Source: Bradyrhizobium quebecense (GTDB lineage Bacteria > Pseudomonadota > Alphaproteobacteria > Rhizobiales > Xanthobacteraceae). From it: 64,000 nt of DNA. Shown here piece by piece: positions 36,920 through 48,252 of this stretch. The stretch's first letter is position 1, and each line of letters opens with the position of its first letter. Under the pieces are notes generated by a model that did no database searches, was not told where the DNA came from, and saw only the letters and a program-made list of their open reading frames with translations. The position numbers were made by a program, and so were the translations under genes. The DNA is taken from positions 1,302,001-1,366,000 of the forward strand of contig NZ_CP088022.1 of assembly GCF_013373795.3 (NCBI RefSeq), written 5' to 3'.

Positions 36920-37621
36920 GTGACCGCAACCGCTCCGCAAATGCGCATCCTGATCATCGAAGACGACCGCGAGTCAGCCGACTATCTGGTCAAGGCATTC
37001 CGCGAAGTCGGCTATATCGCCGATCTCGCCTCCGACGGCGAGGAAGGCCTGTCGATGGCGGAGACCGGCGACTACGACGTGCTGGTGGTGGATCGCATGT
37101 TGCCGAAGCGGGACGGCCTGTCGCTGATCGGCCTCCTGCGCGACAAGGGCAACCGGACGCCGGTGCTAATCCTCTCGGCGCTCGGCCAGGTCGACGACCG
37201 CATCAAGGGTCTGCGCGCCGGCGGCGACGACTATCTGCCAAAACCCTATTCCTTCGCCGAGCTGCTCGCGCGCGTCGAGGTGCTGTCGCGGCGCAATGTC
37301 GGGCCGGCCGAGGAGACCACCTACCGGGTCGGCGACCTCGAGCTCGATCGCCTGTCGCATCGCGTCGCCCGGGGCAAGGACGAGCTGACCTTGCAGCCGC
37401 GCGAGTTCCGCCTGCTCGAATATCTGATGAAGCACGCAGGCCAGGTGGTGACGCGCACCATGCTGCTCGAAAACGTCTGGGATTATCATTTCGATCCGCA
37501 GACCAACGTCATCGACGTCCACATCTCGCGGCTGCGCTCCAAGATCGACAAGGGTTTTGAGCGGCCGCTGCTGCATACCATCCGCGGCGCGGGGTATATG
37601 ATCAGAGATGGCATTAGGTAG
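36920..37621 (+). CDS. OmpR-family response regulator
   Basis: 233 residues from GTG 36920, which has AGAGGG 9 nt upstream; ATG 36941 is the alternative and has no such site. Receiver: ILIIEDDRES (acidic pocket), phospho-acceptor Asp58 in VLVVDRMLPKRDG, lysine in LPKPYSF. The winged-helix output domain shows FRLLEYLMKHAGQVVTRTMLLENVW and LHTIRGAGYMIR, of the OmpR type. It is followed after 3 bases by its kinase. The same pair stands between the Do protease and glnE in other rhizobia; its target genes are unknown to me. Confidence 0.93.
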   Translation: MTATAPQMRILIIEDDRESADYLVKAFREVGYIADLASDGEEGLSMAETGDYDVLVVDRMLPKRDGLSLIGLLRDKGNRTPVLILSALGQVDDRIKGLRAGGDDYLPKPYSFAELLARVEVLSRRNVGPAEETTYRVGDLELDRLSHRVARGKDELTLQPREFRLLEYLMKHAGQVVTRTMLLENVWDYHFDPQTNVIDVHISRLRSKIDKGFERPLLHTIRGAGYMIRDGIR

Positions 37622-37624
37622 ATC

Positions 37625-39079
37625 GTGACGGCCTTCGGCAAACTGATCCGGACCACGGCGTTTCGGCTGACGCTGGTCTACCTGTTCCTGTTCGCGCTGT
37701 TTGCTGCCTCGCTGCTGGCTTATTTCGCCTGGAACACGCGGCGGCTGATCACCGAGCAGATCACGACGACCGTCAACGTCGAGATCGGCGAGATCACCGC
37801 CATCTATAACCGTCGCGGCCTGCACGGCCTGCTGACCACTATGGGCAATCGTGCGCTGCGGCCGGGCGCCAACCTCTATCTCCTGACGGCGCCGAACGGG
37901 CAGGCGCTGGCCGGCAATGTCGGCTCGCTGGCGCCTGGCGTGATGAGCGTCCAGGGCTGGAGCGAGACCGCCTATCGCCGGTTCGACGACCAGGACAAGA
38001 CCGATCACCGCGCGCTGGTGCGGGTCACCGAGATGGATAACGGTTTCCGCCTCCTGGTCGGACGCGACCTCGAGGAGCGGCGGCGGCTGTTCGGCATCGT
38101 CGCCAAGGCCGCGCAATGGTCGATCCTCGTCGTTGTCGTGCTCGGCATCGGTGGCGGTATCTTCGTCGCGCGCCGCGTGCTGCGCCGGATCGACGCCATG
38201 ACCGGCACCACCAAGCGCATCATGGCGGGCGATCTGTCCGGCCGGCTGCCGGTCGGCCGCAGCGGCGACGAGCTCGACCGTCTCGCGGAAAATCTCAATG
38301 TCATGCTGGAGCGCATCGAGGCGCTGATGACGGGGCTGAAGGAGGTCTCCGACAACATCGCCCATGACCTCAAGACCCCGCTGACGCGGCTGCGCAACCG
38401 CGCCGAGGAGGCGCTGGCGCGGTCGGGCTCCGAGGCCGATTATCGCGCGGCGCTGGAGCGGACGATCGAGGAGTCCGACGGCTTGATCCGCACCTTCAAC
38501 GCGCTGCTGATGATCGCGCGCGCCGAGTCCGGCCAGGCGCGTGGCAACATGGACGATTTCGACGGCGCCGACGTCGCCAACGGCATCCACGAACTGTACG
38601 AGCCGCTCGCTGAGGACGACGGCATGACGCTGCAGGTGAAGACCGCGCCGGCGCCGATTCACGGCAACCGCGAATTGATCAGCCAGGCTGTCGCCAACCT
38701 GGTCGAGAACGCCATCAAATATGGCAAGCCCGGAGCGGGCGTGGAGCCGATGAAGGCCGATGCGCGGGAGATCCTGATCGAGGCCCGGCGCGAGGGTGAT
38801 CAGGTCCTGCTCAGCGTCACCGACCACGGTCCCGGCATCCCCGAGGGTGACCGCAAGCACGCGGTGGAGCGCTTCGTCCGGCTCGAGGCGAGCCGCACCT
38901 TACCCGGTTCCGGTCTCGGCCTCAGCCTGGCCTCGGCGGTTGCCACGCTCCACGGCGGCGAGCTGCGGCTCGGCGATGCCCATCCGGGGCTGGTGGCCAC
39001 CCTGGTGCTGCCGGCGCGGGAGGGCGGCAGTGACAGGCTTGCGGCTCAAACGCAGGATGTGCCACAGAAGGCGGCATGA
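37625..39079 (+). CDS. sensor histidine kinase
   Basis: 484 residues from GTG 37625. Membrane helices at about 14-36 and 160-182 bracket a periplasmic sensor part, then a HAMP domain (RRVLRRIDAMTGTTKRIMAGDLSGRLP), the H-box DNIAHDLKTPLTRLR with the histidine near residue 246, the N-box VANLVENAIKYG and G-boxes VTDHGPGIP and GSGLGLSLA. Its stop shares four bases with the glnE start (ATGA at 39076), which ties expression of glnE to this regulator-kinase operon. The signal is not evident from the sensor region. Confidence 0.94.
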   Translation: MTAFGKLIRTTAFRLTLVYLFLFALFAASLLAYFAWNTRRLITEQITTTVNVEIGEITAIYNRRGLHGLLTTMGNRALRPGANLYLLTAPNGQALAGNVGSLAPGVMSVQGWSETAYRRFDDQDKTDHRALVRVTEMDNGFRLLVGRDLEERRRLFGIVAKAAQWSILVVVVLGIGGGIFVARRVLRRIDAMTGTTKRIMAGDLSGRLPVGRSGDELDRLAENLNVMLERIEALMTGLKEVSDNIAHDLKTPLTRLRNRAEEALARSGSEADYRAALERTIEESDGLIRTFNALLMIARAESGQARGNMDDFDGADVANGIHELYEPLAEDDGMTLQVKTAPAPIHGNRELISQAVANLVENAIKYGKPGAGVEPMKADAREILIEARREGDQVLLSVTDHGPGIPEGDRKHAVERFVRLEASRTLPGSGLGLSLASAVATLHGGELRLGDAHPGLVATLVLPAREGGSDRLAAQTQDVPQKAA

Positions 39080-42039
39080 ATGCCGCCGCGCCGGGAAACG
39101 CGGATCGACACCTTCTGGCCGCGCGGTTCGCGGACGGACCGCGTGTCGCCGCTCCCGTATCCGCCGATCAGCGCCTGACCGACTGGTTCGCCGAGCTCGA
39201 GCCGGCGCAATCGGCTGCGCTCGCGGCGCTGCTGGAGCACCCGTTCGCTCGGGACATCCTGCGCGGCATTGCCGAGTTCTCGCCCTATCTGTTCGAGCTC
39301 GCGAGGGCTGATGCCGCGCGGCTGATCCGGATCCTGTCATGCGACCCGGAGTCGCATCTTGCGAACCTGATCGAGACGACCTCGCGCGACGTGCTCGCCG
39401 CCGGCAGCGAGGCCGACGTGATGGTTCTGCTTCGCCGCATGAAGGCGGAGGCCGCGCTGATGATCGCGCTGTGCGATATCGGCGGCGTCTGGCCGGTGAT
39501 GCGGGTGACGGCGGCGCTGACCGACATTGCGGTGAATTCGGTGCAGTCGGCGCTGCGATACTTGTTTCTGCAGGAGATCGCCCGCGGCCGCATGACTGCC
39601 GTCGATCCTGAGCATCCGGAAGCAGGCTCGGGCCTGATCGTGCTTGCGATGGGCAAGATGGGCGCGGGCGAGCTGAACTATTCCAGCGACATCGACCTGA
39701 TCGTGTTCTTCGATCGCACGGCCACCTCGCTCGCCGAGGATATCGAGCCGCAGCCGTTCTTCGTCCGCGTCACCCAGGCGATGGCGCGGATGCTGCAGCA
39801 GCGCTCGGGCGAGGGCTATGTGTTCCGGGTCGATCTCAGGCTGCGTCCGGACCCGGCCTCGACCCAGGTCGCGATCTCGACCGACGCGGCCTTGCATTAT
39901 TACGAGCGCGAGGGGCGTACCTGGGAACGCGCCGCGATGATCAAGGCGCGGCCCTGCGCCGGCGATCCCAAGGCCGGCGAGGCGCTGATCGCGGAGCTCG
40001 CGCCGTTCGTCTGGCGCAAGCATCTGGATTTTGCCGCGCTTGCCGACGTCCACGACATGAAGCGGCAGATGCAGACCTATCGCGGCCAGAGCGAGATCTC
40101 GGTCGAGGGCCACAACGTCAAGGTCGGCCGCGGCGGCATCCGCGAGATCGAGTTCTTCGCCCAGACCCAGCAGCTGATCGCCGGCGGCCGCCATCCGGAG
40201 TTGCGGGTGCGCCCGACGCTGGAGGCGCTCAATGTCCTCGCCGACAGCAACTGGATCACCTTTGAGGCGCGCGACGAACTGACGACGGCCTACGAATTCC
40301 TGCGCCGGGTCGAGCACCGGCTGCAGATGATCGCCGACGAGCAGACCCATTCGCTGCCCGAGGAGCCGGAAGCGGTCGAGCGCTTTGCGCATTTCTTCGG
40401 CTACGAGAATCGCGAGGCCTTCGCCAGGGACCTGCTTGGCCAGTTCAAGATCGTGCAGAACCATTACGGCAAGCTGTTCGAGGGCGACGATCCGACCGGG
40501 AGCGCGAAGCTGCCGGATGTCGATTACGGGGCAGGCCCCGAAGACGGTCGCCTGATCGAGCATCTCGCCAGTCTGGGCTTCAAGAAGCCGGTCATGGTCG
40601 CCGGCACCGTGCAGCAATGGATCAAGGGTGATTATCGCGCATTGCGCGTGGAGGCGACGCGGGCGGCGTTCCTCGAATTCATTCCTGGCCTGATCGATGG
40701 GCTCGCGGATGCCGAGGAGCCTGACGATGCGGTCGCGGCGTTCGACCGTTTCCTCGGCGCGCTGCAGCGGGGTGGCCGGCTGATCTCGCTGCTGAGCCAG
40801 AACCGCGATTTCGTCGCGCTGGTGGCGCTGATCCTTGGCGCGGCGCCGCGGCTCGGTGACATGCTGGCGCGGCAGCCGCAGATCATGGACGGCCTGGTCG
40901 ATCCGCGCTTCTTCGGCGCGATGCCGGACAAGAAGGAGCTGTCGGAGCGGCTTGCCGCCACGCTCCAGGATGCATCGTCCTATGAGGACTTCCTCGATCG
41001 TCTGAGGCTGTTCGGCCAGGAGAGCCTGTTCCTGATCGGCACGCGGATCCTGTCCGGCACGGTGTCGGCGCAGCACGCCAGCACGGCCTTTGCCGACGTC
41101 GCGGAAGGCATCGTGCACACCGTGCACGGTCTCGTCACCGACCAGTTCGCCGCGCAATATGGTCGGATCAAGGGGCAGGAGACCGCGATCGTCGCGATGG
41201 GCCGGCTCGGCAGCCGCGAGATGACGGCGTCCTCCGACCTCGACTTGATCCTGCTCTACGATTTCGACAGCGAGGCGCCCGACTCGGATGGCGAGCGTCC
41301 GCTGCACGGCGCGCAGTATTTTGCCCGCTTCACCCAGCGCCTGATCAGCGCCTTCACGACCCGGACCAATTACGGCGTGCTCTATGAGGTCGACATGCGG
41401 CTGCGGCCGTCGGGGCGGGCCGGCCCGGTCGCCTCGCGGATCGATTCGTTTTCCGACTACCAGGAGCGCGAAGCCTGGACCTGGGAGCACATGGCGCTGA
41501 CGCGCGCGCGCGTGATCTCGTCGTCACCGCAGTTCCGCGAGAGGATCGAGGCGATCATCCGCAGCGTGCTGACCCGGCCGCGCGATGCAGTGTCGACCGC
41601 GGCCGACGTTGCCGACATGCGGCGCGCGATCGCGCTGGAGAAGGGCGAGGACGATGTCTGGGACCTCAAGCTTGCCGCCGGCGGGCTCGTCGACATCGAC
41701 TTCATCGCGCAATATCTGCAGCTCGCGCACGCCTCAGCGAAGCCGGAGATCCTCAGCGTCTCGACGCTGCAGGTGCTGGAGCATGCCGCCAAGCTCGGCC
41801 TGCTCGGCCAGTCCGAGGCCGAGATCCTGCGCTCGGCGGCGCGGCTCTATCATGATTTGACGCAGATCCTGCGGCTGTGCGTCACCGGCAAGTTCAATCC
41901 GGAGACCGCAGGCGAGGATCTGCGGCGCGTGATGGCGCGGGCCGGGGACGCGCCGGACTTCTCCGCGCTGGAGGCGCGCCTGCGCGAGACGCAGAGTGAA
42001 GTGCGCCGCGTCTTCAACGCGATCGTGGGCGGGGGGTAG
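39076..42039 (+). CDS. glnE: bifunctional glutamine-synthetase adenylyltransferase/adenylyl-removing enzyme
   Basis: 987 residues, family length. It attaches AMP to a tyrosine of glutamine synthetase and removes it again, according to nitrogen status signalled by PII. Two nucleotidyltransferase domains are visible: the N-terminal (removing) one with MGKMGAGELNYSSDIDLIVF at about 192-212 and the C-terminal (adding) one with MGRLGSREMTASSDLDLILL near 710-730, each carrying the G-x-x-E/S...SDxD metal site. The repeated VDLRLRP and VDMRLRPSG motifs lie after each. Its start overlaps the kinase stop. A palindromic repeat follows at 42056. Confidence 0.97.
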   Translation: MNAAAPGNADRHLLAARFADGPRVAAPVSADQRLTDWFAELEPAQSAALAALLEHPFARDILRGIAEFSPYLFELARADAARLIRILSCDPESHLANLIETTSRDVLAAGSEADVMVLLRRMKAEAALMIALCDIGGVWPVMRVTAALTDIAVNSVQSALRYLFLQEIARGRMTAVDPEHPEAGSGLIVLAMGKMGAGELNYSSDIDLIVFFDRTATSLAEDIEPQPFFVRVTQAMARMLQQRSGEGYVFRVDLRLRPDPASTQVAISTDAALHYYEREGRTWERAAMIKARPCAGDPKAGEALIAELAPFVWRKHLDFAALADVHDMKRQMQTYRGQSEISVEGHNVKVGRGGIREIEFFAQTQQLIAGGRHPELRVRPTLEALNVLADSNWITFEARDELTTAYEFLRRVEHRLQMIADEQTHSLPEEPEAVERFAHFFGYENREAFARDLLGQFKIVQNHYGKLFEGDDPTGSAKLPDVDYGAGPEDGRLIEHLASLGFKKPVMVAGTVQQWIKGDYRALRVEATRAAFLEFIPGLIDGLADAEEPDDAVAAFDRFLGALQRGGRLISLLSQNRDFVALVALILGAAPRLGDMLARQPQIMDGLVDPRFFGAMPDKKELSERLAATLQDASSYEDFLDRLRLFGQESLFLIGTRILSGTVSAQHASTAFADVAEGIVHTVHGLVTDQFAAQYGRIKGQETAIVAMGRLGSREMTASSDLDLILLYDFDSEAPDSDGERPLHGAQYFARFTQRLISAFTTRTNYGVLYEVDMRLRPSGRAGPVASRIDSFSDYQEREAWTWEHMALTRARVISSSPQFRERIEAIIRSVLTRPRDAVSTAADVADMRRAIALEKGEDDVWDLKLAAGGLVDIDFIAQYLQLAHASAKPEILSVSTLQVLEHAAKLGLLGQSEAEILRSAARLYHDLTQILRLCVTGKFNPETAGEDLRRVMARAGDAPDFSALEARLRETQSEVRRVFNAIVGGG

Positions 42040-42055
42040 CAGGAAGGAAGTTGGA

Positions 42056-42159
42056 CCCGTCATCCTGAGGAGCGCGTAGCGCGTCTCGAAGGATGCACGG
42101 CCACCAGCCGGGCCGTCGCCCTTCGAGACGGCCGCTTCGCGGCCTCCTCAGGGTGACGG
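42056..42159. repeat. large palindromic repetitive element between glnE and fdsD
   Basis: The left arm (42056-42095, from CCCGTCATCCTGAGGAGCGC to TCTCGAAGGATG) and right arm (42118-42159, from CCCTTCGAGACGG to CTCCTCAGGGTGACGG) are inverted complements with small inner bulges. The type, with CGTCATCCTGAGG at one end and CCTCAGGGTGACG at the other, is a dispersed element I know from Bradyrhizobium genomes (recalled, not searched). It separates two convergent operons and may also end transcription. Confidence 0.75.
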
Positions 42160-42179
42160 TGATAGAGCAGGGCGGCTGG

Positions 42180-42401
42180 CTACGCCTGCTGCTTCAGCTT
42201 CTGCAGGGCATCGCGGACGTCGGGGTCGAGACCGGCGCCGCCGGCGTCGAGATGGGCGAAGATCTGCTTGCGCATCCGCGGGTCCCAGAACTTCCAGATG
42301 TGCTCGGATATGCCCTGCACCGCACGGTCGTGCCCCTGGCTGTGGAAGAACTTTCCGATCTGGTTCGCCATATAGACCAGCTTGTCAGGCGACGACGACA
42401 T
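42180..42401 (-). CDS. fdsD: formate dehydrogenase delta subunit
   Basis: 73 residues from the ATG at 42401, with AAGGAG 7 nt upstream; the longer open frame above it overlaps fdhD in the wrong frame. The sequence KLVYMANQIGKFFHSQGHDRA and HIWKFWDPRMRKQIFAHLDAGG is the standard FdsD pattern. The small subunit is needed for assembly or activity of the soluble NAD-dependent formate dehydrogenase. Last gene of fdsGBA-fdhD-fdsD; it overlaps the end of fdhD by 17 bases. Confidence 0.93.
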   Translation of the reverse strand: MSSSPDKLVYMANQIGKFFHSQGHDRAVQGISEHIWKFWDPRMRKQIFAHLDAGGAGLDPDVRDALQKLKQQA

Positions 42402-43224
42402 AGGCGGACTCCTTGCCGGGCACCGCGCCTGTGACGCGTTCCGGGTGCGTAAAGATTTCAAATCCATCGGCGCGGGCGATCGCGGCAAGCGTGATGCCGG
42501 CGGCATCCGCCATCCGTACCGCAAGCGCGGTCGGGGCCGACACGGCAGCAATCAGCGGCGCGCCGATCGCGGCGGTCTTCTGCACCATTTCGACCGAGAC
42601 GCGGCTGGTCACCAGCACGATGCCATCGCTTGCGACGACCTTGTCGCGGGCCAGCGCGCCGGCGAGCTTGTCGAGCGCATTGTGACGGCCGACATCCTCG
42701 CGCAGCGCGACGATGCCGCGCGCCGCGGTCCAGAACGCGGCGGCGTGCACCGCGCGGGTCTGGTGGTTGATCTCCTGCAGCGGCGGGACCGCCGCCACCG
42801 CGGTCATGATCTCGCGCGGCGCGAAGACGCGGCCCGCGGGCACCACCGCGGCCGGCCGGACCGCCTCGCTGATGGAATCAAGCCCGCACAGGCCGCAGCC
42901 GGTCGGGCCGGCGATGTTGCGCCGCCGCTCGGCGATCCGCTCGGCCTTGTCAGGCTTGAGCCACATCCGAAGCTCGATGCCGTCGTCGAGCTCGACGATG
43001 TCGAGGGTCTCGATCTCATCGGCCGATTGCACGATACCCTCGCTCAGGCTGAATCCGACCGCGAAATCGCCGAGGTCCTCGGGCGAGCCCATCATTACGG
43101 CGTAGGTGCCGCCGTTATAGGTGAGCGCCAGCGGCGTCTCTTCCGGGATCAGGCGCGCGCCCTCGCTGAAGACGCCGTCGCGCCAGACCTTCCGTATCGC
43201 CTTGTGGACAGGTTCGCGCATCAT
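42385..43224 (-). CDS. fdhD: formate dehydrogenase sulfurtransferase FdhD
   Basis: 279 residues. FdhD moves sulfur from a cysteine desulfurase to the molybdenum cofactor of formate dehydrogenase, which activates the enzyme. The twin-cysteine loop is seen as GPTGCGLCGLDSI near residue 110; REDVGRHNALDKL and SRVSVEMVQKTA are the other conserved stretches. The ATG overlaps the fdsA stop (TAATG), so it is translated with the enzyme it matures. Confidence 0.95.
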   Translation of the reverse strand: MMREPVHKAIRKVWRDGVFSEGARLIPEETPLALTYNGGTYAVMMGSPEDLGDFAVGFSLSEGIVQSADEIETLDIVELDDGIELRMWLKPDKAERIAERRRNIAGPTGCGLCGLDSISEAVRPAAVVPAGRVFAPREIMTAVAAVPPLQEINHQTRAVHAAAFWTAARGIVALREDVGRHNALDKLAGALARDKVVASDGIVLVTSRVSVEMVQKTAAIGAPLIAAVSAPTALAVRMADAAGITLAAIARADGFEIFTHPERVTGAVPGKESAYVVVA

Positions 43225-46100
43225 TACTCCGCGGCTTCCACCACCGGCGCGATGCGGCGGGAGTGGCGTGCCTGCTCGTCATAGGCCTTCTGCCAATCGG
43301 ACGGACCGTTCGACGGCGAGATCTGCACGGCGGTCACTTTGTACTCAGGACAGTTGGTCGCCCAGTCCGAGAAGTCGGTGGTGATGACGTTGGCCTGGGT
43401 GTCGGGGTGGTGGAACGTGGTGTAGACCACGCCCGGCGCCACGCGATCGGTGATCTCGGCGCGCAGCGTGGTCTCGCCGGCACGGCTCGCCAGCCGTACC
43501 CAGTCGCCGTCGCGCACGCCGCGCTGCTCGGCGTCGTGCGGATGGATCTCGAGCCGGTCCTCGGCGTGCCACACCACGTTCTCGGTGCGGCGGGTCTGCG
43601 CGCCGACATTGTACTGGCTGAGGATGCGGCCGGTGGTGAGCAACAGCGGGTAGCGCGGGCCGGTGCGCTCGTCGGTCGCGATATATTCGGTGATGATGAA
43701 CTTGCCCTTGCCGCGCACGAAGCCGCCGATATGCATCACCGGCGTGCCTTCCGGCGCCTTCTCGTTGCAGGGCCACTGCACCGAGCCGAGCTCGTCGAGC
43801 CTGGCGTAGGAGACGCCGGTGAAGGTCGGCGTCAGCGCCGCGATCTCGTCCATGATTTCCGACGGATGGTTGTAGTGCATCTCGAAGCCCATCGCCTTGG
43901 CGAGCAGGATCGTCACTTCCCAGTCGGCATAGCCGTTGCGCGGCGTCATCACCTTGCGGACGCGCTGGATGCGGCGTTCGGCGTTGGTGAAGGTACCGTC
44001 TTTCTCGAGGAAGGTCGAGCCGGGCAGGAAGACGTGGGCGTAGTTCGCGGTCTCGTTCAGGAAGAGATCGTGGACGATGACGCATTCCATCGCCGACAGC
44101 GCCGCCACCACATGCTTGGTGTTCGGGTCGGACTGCAGGATGTCCTCGCCCTGCACGTAGAGCCCCATGAAGGTGCCCTCGATCGCGGCATCGAACATGT
44201 TGGGGATGCGCAGGCCGGGCTCGTTGTTGAGCTTGACATTCCACATCGCCTCGAACTGCTCGCGCACCGCGTCGCCGGAGATATGGCGGTAGCCCGGCAA
44301 CTCGTGCGGGAACGAGCCCATGTCGCAGGAGCCCTGCACGTTGTTCTGGCCGCGCAGCGGGTTCACGCCGACGCCGGGCCGGCCGATATTGCCGGTCACC
44401 ATCGCGAGGTTGGCGATCGCGATCACGGTGGTCGATCCCTGGCTGTGCTCGGTGACGCCGAGCCCGTAATAGATCGCGCCGTTGCCGCCGGTGGCATAGA
44501 CCCGCGCCGCCTCGCGCAGAGCGTTCGGATCTACGCCGGTCATGATCGCAGTGGCTTCCGGGCTGTGCTTGGGATCGGCGACGAAAGCCGCCCAGTCCTG
44601 GAATTCGCTCCAGTCGCAGCGCTCGCGCACGAAAGCTTCGTCGACGAGCCCTTCGGTGACGATGACATGGGCGAGTGCGGTAAGCACCGCGACATTGGTG
44701 CCGGGCATCAGCGGCAGATGCAGCGCCTTCACATGCGGCGATTCCACCATCTCGGTGCGGCGCGGATCGATCACGATCAGCTTGGCGCCCTGGCGCAACC
44801 GCTTCTTCAGCCGCGAGGCGAACACCGGATGAGCCGAGGCCGGATTGGCGCCGATGATCAGCACGACATCAGTGTCCTCAACCGAATCGAAATCCTGCGT
44901 GCCGGCCGAGGTGCCGAAGGTCTGCGACAGACCGTAGCCGGTTGGCGAATGACAGACGCGGGCGCAGGTGTCGACATTGTTGTTGCCGAAGCCGGCGCGG
45001 ATCAGCTTCTGCACCAGATAGGTCTCTTCGTTGGTGCAGCGCGATGAGGTGATGCCGCCGACCGAGTCGCGGCCGTATTTCTGCTGGATGCCCTTGAATT
45101 TCGCGGCGGCGAAATTCAACGCCTCGTCCCATGACACCTCGTGCCAGGGATCCTCGATCCGCTCGCGGATCATCGGCTTCAGGATGCGCTCCTTGTGGGT
45201 GGTGTAGCCCCAGGCGAAGCGGCCCTTGACGCAGGAATGGCCGCGGTTGGCCTTGCCGTCCTTCCACGGCACCATGCGCACCACTTCCTCGCCGCGCATC
45301 TCGGCCTTGAAGGCGCAGCCGACGCCGCAATAGGCGCAGGTGGTGACGACCGAGTGCTCGGGCTGGCCGATCTCGATCACGGATTTCTCGGTCAGCGTTG
45401 CGGTCGGGCAGGCCTGCACGCAGGCGCCGCAGGACACGCATTCGGAGCCGAGGAAGCTCTCGTTCATGCCGGGCGAGACGCGGCTGTCGAAGCCGCGGCC
45501 GGAGATCGTCAGCGCGAAGGTGCCTTGCACTTCCTCGCAGGCGCGGACGCAGCGCGAGCAGACGATGCACTTCGAGGGATCATAGGTGAAATACGGATTC
45601 GATTCGTCCTTCGGCATCCAGTTGTCGTTTTCGCAGCCGTGCGATTTGGCGAAGACGTGGTTGTCGCCTTCATAACCGTAGCGCACGTCGCGCAGGCCGA
45701 CCGCGCCCGCCATGTCCTGTAATTCGCAGTCGCCGTTCGCGGCACAGGTCAGGCAGTCCAGCGGATGGTCGGAGATGTAGAGCTCCATTACACCCTTGCG
45801 TAGCTTCTTCAGCCGCTCGCTCTGGGTGTGCACGACGAGCCCCGGCATCACCGGCGTGGTGCAGGAGGCGGGCGTGCCGGCGCGGCCCTCGATCTCGACC
45901 AGGCAGAGCCGGCACGAACCGAAGGCGTCGACCATGTCGGTCGCGCAGAGCTTTGGAATCTGGGTGCCGGCCTCCATCGCCGCGCGCATGATCGAGGTGC
46001 CCTCGGGCACCGTGATCTGATTCCCGTCGATGGTCAGCGTGACCATCGCCTCGGATTTGGATTTTGGCGTGCCGAAATCGATTTCCTGGATCAGCGACAT
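43224..46100 (-). CDS. fdsA: NAD-dependent formate dehydrogenase alpha subunit
   Basis: 958 residues. The catalytic subunit oxidises formate to CO2 at a molybdopterin-guanine-dinucleotide centre. In order: an N-terminal [2Fe-2S] domain with Cys52, 63, 66 and 80 (LCATD, GSCRLCLVE, ASC); a His-Cys3 [4Fe-4S] site (ISDHPLDCLTCAANGDC); two ferredoxin clusters (CIVCSRCVRAC, CVSCGACVQAC); the [4Fe-4S] entry of the Mo domain (CAYCGVGC); and the Mo ligand cysteine, not selenocysteine, in CARVCHSPTGYG. The C-terminal cofactor domain shows LLTTGRILSQYN. 12 bases separate it from fdsB. Confidence 0.96.
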   Translation of the reverse strand: MSLIQEIDFGTPKSKSEAMVTLTIDGNQITVPEGTSIMRAAMEAGTQIPKLCATDMVDAFGSCRLCLVEIEGRAGTPASCTTPVMPGLVVHTQSERLKKLRKGVMELYISDHPLDCLTCAANGDCELQDMAGAVGLRDVRYGYEGDNHVFAKSHGCENDNWMPKDESNPYFTYDPSKCIVCSRCVRACEEVQGTFALTISGRGFDSRVSPGMNESFLGSECVSCGACVQACPTATLTEKSVIEIGQPEHSVVTTCAYCGVGCAFKAEMRGEEVVRMVPWKDGKANRGHSCVKGRFAWGYTTHKERILKPMIRERIEDPWHEVSWDEALNFAAAKFKGIQQKYGRDSVGGITSSRCTNEETYLVQKLIRAGFGNNNVDTCARVCHSPTGYGLSQTFGTSAGTQDFDSVEDTDVVLIIGANPASAHPVFASRLKKRLRQGAKLIVIDPRRTEMVESPHVKALHLPLMPGTNVAVLTALAHVIVTEGLVDEAFVRERCDWSEFQDWAAFVADPKHSPEATAIMTGVDPNALREAARVYATGGNGAIYYGLGVTEHSQGSTTVIAIANLAMVTGNIGRPGVGVNPLRGQNNVQGSCDMGSFPHELPGYRHISGDAVREQFEAMWNVKLNNEPGLRIPNMFDAAIEGTFMGLYVQGEDILQSDPNTKHVVAALSAMECVIVHDLFLNETANYAHVFLPGSTFLEKDGTFTNAERRIQRVRKVMTPRNGYADWEVTILLAKAMGFEMHYNHPSEIMDEIAALTPTFTGVSYARLDELGSVQWPCNEKAPEGTPVMHIGGFVRGKGKFIITEYIATDERTGPRYPLLLTTGRILSQYNVGAQTRRTENVVWHAEDRLEIHPHDAEQRGVRDGDWVRLASRAGETTLRAEITDRVAPGVVYTTFHHPDTQANVITTDFSDWATNCPEYKVTAVQISPSNGPSDWQKAYDEQARHSRRIAPVVEAAE

Positions 46101-46112
46101 CGTGATCTCCTG

Positions 46113-47677
<1,565 letters not shown>

Positions 47678-47681
<4 letters not shown>

Positions 47682-48154
47682 CGCTGTGCCTCCGCGACCA
47701 GCGCGTCGATGCGCGCTTCATCGAGCCGGCCGACCAGTCGGCCATCCAGCATCGCTGAGGGTGCGGTGGCGCAGAGCCCGAGGCAGTAGATCGGCTCAAG
47801 CGTTACGCGCTCGTCCGCCGTGGTATTCCCCATGGAAACGCCGAGCTTAGCCTCCGCGCGCGCCGCAAGCCGGTCGCCGCCGGCAGCTTGGCAGGCCTCG
47901 GCACGGCAGAGCTTGAGGACGTGGCGTCCGGCCGGTTGTTTGCGGAAGTCATGGTAGAAGGTGAACACGCCGTGCACCTCGGCGCGGGACAGATTGAGCG
48001 CCTCCGCCACCATCGGGATCGCGGGCTCCGGCACGTAGCCGAAGGCTTCCTGCAGCGCGTGCAGGATTACCAGCGTGGCGCCTTCAAGCCCGGCATGCTC
48101 GGCGATGATCTCCGCGCCGCGCGCCTTGTCCCAAGGTTCGTATCCCAACGTCAT
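47678..48154 (-). CDS. fdsG: NAD-dependent formate dehydrogenase gamma subunit
   Basis: 158 residues, NuoE-like. A helical N-terminal part (LVILHALQEAFGYVPEPAIPMVA, VHGVFTFYHDFR) is followed by a thioredoxin-fold [2Fe-2S] domain with cysteines in LCRAEACQAAGG and YCLGLCATAP. It is the electron-transfer subunit next to FdsB. First gene of the operon; the promoter lies in the 256-base region shared with the divergent LysR gene. Confidence 0.95.
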
Positions 48155-48237
48155 CAGCGCTTCTCACGATCAGTTTTTTGCTTTGCACATGAGAATTGGA
48201 ATCCTTCGAAACATCAATAAAGCTGTCTCATGCGGCG

Positions 48238-48252
48238 ATTGCGAAACGCGAT
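48238..48252. promoter_or_regulatory. candidate LysR (T-N11-A) operator between fdsG and lysR
   Basis: ATTGCG-AAA-CGCGAT at 48238-48252 is an interrupted palindrome, 5 of 6 half-site positions matching, that fits T-N11-A (T 48239, A 48251). It lies 84 bases from the fdsG start and 159 from the regulator, the usual place for a LysR activator site of a divergent operon. Confidence 0.5.

Noticed and set aside
39337..41490. 717-codon minus-strand frame inside glnE
   Set aside because: Antisense shadow of a high-GC gene whose true product is certain.
43263..45047. 594-codon plus-strand frame over fdsA
   Set aside because: Shadow of the formate dehydrogenase gene.
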